A stretch of 64,000 nucleotides of DNA from Zygaena filipendulae (taxonomy: Eukaryota; Arthropoda; Insecta; Lepidoptera; Zygaenidae): positions 5,530,501 through 5,594,500 of the forward strand of contig OU015655.1 in NCBI GenBank assembly GCA_907165275.2, in the 5' to 3' direction. Below, piece after piece: positions 59,181-64,000 of this stretch. Position 1 is the stretch's first letter, and each line of letters starts with the position of its first letter. Position numbers and translations under genes: made by a program. The notes beneath the pieces were generated by a model. It was given only the letters and a program-made list of their open reading frames with translations. It was not told where the DNA came from and did not search any database.

Positions 59181-60164
59181 GTAAGTACCATTTCATCTAC
59201 ACTAATAATATAATTAATTTATAGAGGTAAAATATGTAAGTTTCAATATGGGGGATCCGCTGAACCTAACATAAAAAAAATTTCAATGATAGGAAGCTAT
59301 ATAGTACCTATGTATCACTAGCGACATGGGATTTTTCTCATCCTAATACGAAGAGTTCCGAGAGAATTCCCAAATTGAATTATAATACATAGAATTGAAA
59401 ATATTATATTTTTTTATCCTTACAAACCAAACTAAATTCCGCACAAATATCTCGGTTTTATTGGACGGATAAATGAAATGAGGGAATATTTTAAGAATCA
59501 TCAAACATAGATATAATTTGAGACAACAAAAATGGACTATCATTAGACAAAGTTTTTGAAACCTATAGCTCCAACGAAGTTACAAGCATTACAGGCTCAT
59601 TGTTCCATCCTTACTAGTGGAATTTCAATAATTCCAATGCTGGTCTTTCTAAATAGATAAATATTTCAATAAATAAGTAGGTAACGCACAGCCGGCTTCA
59701 AAAGTAAATTTTACACATACTAGGTAGGTAGGTATGTATAGATATTTTTTGTGCAGTTTTTTAAAGATGATACGTCGTCATATATTTTTACAATGTTCAA
59801 TCCTCTATACCTTGTCGTAAGTCTACGCAGTCATATTAAAACACTAACACTATCAGTTTGCATGAATTCAGTCATTTATAAATCTTCGTAAGACTACAGT
59901 AGGATATATAATTATATATGTATGGAGTCGTTAAGTAGAGACAAAAGGCAAACTGTTTCTAAAAGGACATCGTGAAAGAGCATATTTAATGAACGAAGGA
60001 GAACCTACCAATGTTGGAGACAAACACAGATTGGTTTTAAGATGATATTTCGTCTCGGTTTGGGAACTCACTTACTTTAGTAGTTTGAGAGTAAATATTG
60101 TTTCAATTGTATAGCAAAGTGATTTAAGTAACGTATCTTTGTTTTTTTCTAAGTTATAAGGTAT

Positions 60165-60285
60165 GGATTGATTGATCAGCGCATACCTGACTGCTACATC
60201 AAGTGGCGTAGATTCGATTCCCACAACATTCGTGTGTGTGGACATCTGTATTTACTCTGAGTCTGGTTGTTCATTATATATCTAC
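60165..60285 (+). repeat. tRNA-derived SINE fragment, plus orientation
   Basis: GTGGCGTAGATTCGATTCCC (B-box like) followed by ACAACATTCGTGTGTGTGGA and TTACTCTGAGTCTGGTTGTT. Same family as 39737 and 42719, with the 3' body missing. Confidence 0.6.
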
Positions 60286-60363
60286 GGTAATTCCGGGTTA
60301 CAATATAGCTTAATATGTTACTAAGGGATAATGAGGCATTCCAATGGTAAAGGATTTTTCAAA

Positions 60364-60836
60364 TGGAGATCGATTTTTGAATCGCTCGAATATCTTAAGT
60401 GAAATCAATTCACATGTGAAATTCAATTCACTGAATCCCGTTTTGTCATATTTTTGAATCATTCGAATACGGTGTTGCTGTTTTCTGAAACACCTTTAGA
60501 TTTGTTTCATTTGACGCAGAATAATTAAAAACCGGAAGGTAACTTTCATAGATTTTCATAAAACGGACTTAAAACGAAACGTTTTTGATGTTGTCAAACT
60601 ATCAATCATGTCAAATTATGAAAATGACATTATGCCACTAAACGTCATACTTTCGATCGATGAATTCAAATAAGAGTCCAGTAGTATCTCTAAGTAGTTT
60701 GTGGAGTGGTCCGACCCACTCGTTGCAGAATTCACGTGCAATGAAATTTCAAAAATACAATTTCACGCATTCGCATGAGAATCTTGCGATTCCGTGTGTG
60801 AATAGCAATTCGAGCGATTCAAAAATCGATCACCAA
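60364..60836. mobile_element. MITE family Z, long copy
   Basis: About 470 bp with terminal inverted repeats: GATCGATTTTTGAATCGCTC on the left and GAGCGATTCAAAAATCGATC on the right. Internal copies of TTTGAATCATTCGAATAC and TTCACACACGGAATCG-type sequence link it to 33601-33732. No credible coding frame. Confidence 0.8.
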
Positions 60837-61002
60837 GTGGGATAAATCTTAACAAACAAACAAAAAGCAAAACAATAAAATCTTTCCTCTTCATAATATT
60901 AGTTGACGTATTAAAAAATAGGTAAGTATTTAAACTATTTAAGGATTTTATTTATTATTATGTTGTTTGATACTTATTGTCCAACAACTGATATATTACA
61001 TA

Positions 61003-61127
61003 ACTTGCTGTTCCCCGCGGTTTCCCCCGTATTAATTGCGAATTTTTGAAATCGGTCAAGTAGTTTTTGAGTTAAATAATAACAAACAAACAAAAAAAAA
61101 TCTTTTTCTTTATAATATTAGTAGGTG
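61003..61127 (-). mobile_element. Helitron-like element, internally deleted
   Basis: CTTGCTGTTCCCCGCGGTTT at the 3' end joins directly to TCGGTCAAGTAGTTTTTGAG and a 5' end TTATAATATTAGTAGGTG. The middle (GGGATAAAAAGTACC block) is missing. Confidence 0.68.
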
Positions 61128-61578
61128 TAGACTAATATAGTCTACTGTACCTACTCATGCTCTGATTAATTTATAACCAAGTTATATGATATGTTTTCGC
61201 ATTTTTGTTTTATTATTAGTATAGTTCCTCAATCAATATCTGATCTCAATCTAATTCGGCGATTAGTAGATAAACACTATTAACCTTTATTAATCATTTA
61301 GCCAGTACTTTTACTATTAAAGTTTTAATAGGTATAATATAATTTACTAAATCAAAATTAGCAAGTTCCATTAAAATAAATTCGGATATTGTAAAATAGT
61401 ACCTATCTAACTATTGCAATAAAATTATCACAAATATGATAAAACTTTTGAAGCTGCATACGCATTGGAGGATATTTCGGGTGTCCCTTTACTCGGTGTG
61501 CCTTGCACGAGTAGTGCTGATGTGACTTTATTGTTTTAGCTCCAGAGCATTTTGCCTTCTGAATCAGGTGGTATGTGT

Positions 61579-61584
61579 TTTATT
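61579..61584 (-). terminator. Possible polyadenylation signal of the minus-strand gene
   Basis: TTTATT on the plus strand, AATAAA on the minus strand, about 50 bp after the stop codon at 61631. In AT-rich DNA this can occur by chance. Confidence 0.4.
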
Positions 61585-61630
61585 TAATTCAACATTGTGT
61601 ATTATTCATATGCAGCCTTATAATTGCAAG

Positions 61631-62116
61631 TTAGTCCAAGAACGACACTTCGGCTTTTGATAAATCGTCTTCTTCCTCATGTTCCTCTTTCGGCGTAGGT
61701 TTCTGAAGGATGCCAGCGGGTATGAGTTGTTTGCTAGACTTCTTCGCAGCCGGCTCTTTGCCTTTAGCAGGACTAGAGGATCCTCCGGTCATGTCGTTCA
61801 AATGGGAGGCTATCTCGTCGACGGGAACCACGCTGTCGGGATCTACCTTTCCGAGCGTCCTCCGAACATCTTCTTCCTTGATTGTACGCTCTTTAATTAA
61901 AAAAAAACAAACACATTAAGCTCACATGCACCAATCGAACATAACTATTAAGCATTATAAGATATTATTTTAACTACCGATGTTTTGATAATATCTAATA
62001 AATTCTAAAGTAGACAATTGTTATTATTTATGAAAACTTTATATAGGTACATTACCGTCTTCTGCGACATTGCTGGCGGACAGCTTCTTACGAAGTTTCT
62101 TAAAAAAATCGCCCAT
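61631..62116 (-). CDS. Unrecognised two-exon gene, 106 residues
   Basis: Read on the minus strand. Exon 1 is 62116-62056 from an ATG; donor GTAATG at 62055. Exon 2 is 61890-61631, with the acceptor AAAG ending at 61891 and stop TAA at 61631-61633. The intron (62055-61891) is 165 bp, and the split codon G + AG gives Glu21. The protein is hydrophilic: a basic amphipathic start (MGDFFKKLRKKLSASN), then ERTIKEEDVRRTLGKVDPDS and VPVDEIASHL, a Ser/Lys-rich middle (KGKEPAAKKSSK), LIPAGILQKPTPK, an acidic run EEHEEEDD, and C-terminal SFLD. No signal peptide, membrane segment or Cys. The TIKEEDVRRTL to EIASHL region looks like two helices, loosely reminiscent of EF-hand-like folds, but I cannot name a family. 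It lies antisense inside or just after a Ddr intron. Composition and clean splicing support a real gene. Confidence 0.75.
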
Positions 62117-64000
62117 AATGTCCTACGAGAATTTCTAACACATTTTTCTTGGTCTAATCTGACATGAAGGATTTTCTTCAAAAATTTTATTTTACTTTCT
62201 TCACGTCATTAGTCTGTCAACACAAGTAGGTTGTAAATAAGAAATTAATATCGTAATTCGAATACGCTTCACCGTGGGTAACGTATAATAGACCGTGACA
62301 GCGACCACACAGCCCAACGTAACGTATATATTATGGTTACAATCACGGTCGTTTTTCGTACTTGATGCGTATCTATGTAAATTTTTAATAAAGAAGTGTC
62401 TAGTCGTTCACTAAGGAGCAAAATTTCAGCTCAGTCTGATACTAAGAAGTGACTAAAAATGCGATCGTATTTTTTAACCGAAAATACAAAAAAAGGCCCC
62501 AGTTATAAAGGAAAAATTACTTAAACCACTTTCTCATTTTAAACAACAACCTTGCGTTTGAATTTCAATTAAAACTATGCCAAAACGAATTTCCGCTTCG
62601 TGCGGAACCCTAATTGCAAAAATTAAACTAGCATTTTCTCGGGTTTTTTAATGGAAAAACAACAAGCGCACGTGCTATTGTTTGCTGAAAAGTATCGTAA
62701 CGAAGGGTGTTTGACCCTGGGGCGGTGAGGAGCATCCTTCAGACCCAATTGAAGAGAAAAATACCTACTCGGGTCACAGATCAGTAGGGGGCAATTAAAT
62801 TGTGGGCGAGTCTCCCGGACGTCCCACACAAAAGCTTACATATACGCTTGCGCTAAGCGGTCTTTTGAATATCTAGAATTTGACGGACTCAAGCACTTTG
62901 CACACAATCGTCGACATGCATTCACTTGCTATAGAATCGCTAAAAGCGTGTTTTTCGTATGAAACTTCCTGTAACCTACTTTCCACTAGCAAGTTCTTTC
63001 ACTACCACGACAGTGACTTTTTGAAAGTAGGGAAGGATCCATGAAAAAGTAACACGGATCATTAAAAAGAAAGGTTTCTTCTCGCAATGGTTTAGATTCT
63101 TTACGCCTAAGGTGGCAACACATATACGGTAAAGGACAATGTAACAATCTTGCCAAGACTGTATTTGTTTGTAAAGGTTGGGCATGTCTGTTTTTTTAGG
63201 AACTTGCCCATTGTAAACTGTAGTGAAAAATATTTAAAATAAGTTGGCAACGTTCATAGCGGTATCTATAATAATTTTATATAATACGATTTCATCGCGG
63301 TAGGTGAACGCTACTTTGAAATAACACAGTGTCCTGTTTGTAGGTACTTTGTTTATTAATAATTAGGGTGGAATGGAATAAGGAATAAATTGAGAATGTT
63401 CTAAGAGCAGCCTGCCAATCGCCGTAGAACAAAATAATATCTGAATATTAATGAGTTACCTCTTCATCCCAAAGGAAGTAATTTTAGATAACTGCCGATC
63501 TAATCTCACCTTTGATTTATACGCATTGACTTTTCATAACTTTGAATAAATCGAGCTATTTTCTTCTCATCTATCGATTAATACTACCAAAATTATGGTA
63601 AACGAAACCGCCAACGGAATGGTGTGAGGAGGCGATTAGGTGGACGATTAGGATCGCAAGGTGAAAAGTGTGGGGTTGCCACCTCACCATGCGTAGGGTT
63701 ACCAGTCCCAGTTACCCTCTTTTTGACGACTCTTGCAATAATACAAAGCAATGCAATCCGATGCGACAGCGGTATCCACAAGACCCAGGGCGCAACGTTC
63801 AACTGTTACCTCTTCGATCAATACTGGTCTTTATGTCTAAATTTGAATATCGTTTCTAGGGATTTTACGAATGTAGTTTATCGCAACCGAAGTCGGAGTC
63901 GGAGTTTTCAATTTCAACGTTAATCTCTAGACATAATCGGACTGTAGGTATCTATGTACTATAATAATGTACAGGAATATTTTTTATTCAGTGCGCAAAT
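62117..64000. other. Upstream of the minus-strand gene; remainder of window
   Basis: No further gene supported. 62270-62340 is GC-richer and could include the promoter of the minus-strand gene. Blocks near 62690-62830 and 63600-63790 are GC-richer with open frames on both strands, but none shows a kinase motif or known domain. The Ddr kinase exons after exon 11 were looked for and not seen. Confidence 0.5.

Larger units (their letters stand above)
43174..59012. other. Ddr intron 10 (about 15.8 kb)
   Basis: GT at 43174 to AG at 59012, phase 0 on both sides. It is dense in MITEs, Helitron-like copies and palindromes, listed separately. A candidate extra exon is at 52717-52825. Stretches 44971-45815, 45966-47400, 49500-50100, 51473-52710, 54040-55450, 55705-56480, 56712-58140 and 58250-58660 show no gene; several hold short GC-rich patches with no assignment. 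Confidence 0.75.
59181..61578. other. Ddr intron 11, first part
   Basis: AT-rich and without a recognised kinase exon. It contains a SINE piece, MITE Z and a decayed Helitron-like copy, listed separately. Confidence 0.7.

Noticed and set aside
58817..59191. Minus-strand 124-residue open frame
   Set aside because: It covers Ddr exon 11 on the opposite strand plus a Helitron-like remnant; the plus-strand kinase reading is far better.
63593..63923. Overlapping open frames near the window end considered as a Ddr kinase exon
   Set aside because: No VAIK, HRD or DFG motif and no family resemblance in any frame.

Overview
This window looks like nuclear DNA of a moth or butterfly (Lepidoptera). It is strongly AT-rich, genes are split into short exons by introns carrying many short non-autonomous repeats, and the repeats are of types familiar from lepidopteran genomes: Helitron-like elements with a CTAG 3' end and a CGCGGTTTCACCCGCG hairpin, tRNA-derived SINEs, MITEs, and motifs such as TAGGTAGGTACCTAC scattered throughout. 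No tRNA, rRNA, CRISPR array, operon or prokaryotic gene was seen.

The main content is one plus-strand gene, a discoidin-domain receptor tyrosine kinase (Ddr type). Eleven coding exons can be joined with matching splice phases from the ATG at 6927 to 59180. They encode 667 residues: signal peptide, a Thr-rich and charged linker, the collagen-binding discoidin (F5/8 type C) domain, the discoidin-like domain, one transmembrane helix, a juxtamembrane region with several tyrosines, and the first residues of the kinase domain up to the glycine loop. The remaining kinase exons were not found and should lie beyond 64000.

Layout: 1-6921 is upstream DNA with repeats and a possible noncoding first exon. 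6927-7218 is coding exon 1. 7219-28179 is a 21 kb intron with Helitron-like elements, MITEs, a degenerate mariner transposase and a large fold-back. 28180-33582 holds exons 2-7 (both discoidin domains). 37648-43173 holds exons 8-10 (transmembrane and juxtamembrane). 43174-59012 is a 16 kb repeat-rich intron with one possible extra exon. 59013-59180 is exon 11 (start of the kinase). 59181-64000 is intron containing an unrecognised two-exon minus-strand gene of 106 residues (62116 down to 61631), probably nested antisense to Ddr.

Most of the remaining sequence is transposon debris. The most notable points are protein features of the receptor (changed collagen-contact residues, loss of all cysteines in the second domain, basic cleavage-like motifs), the nested antisense gene, and several young palindromes and nested insertions. 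No wholly new biological system was recognised.
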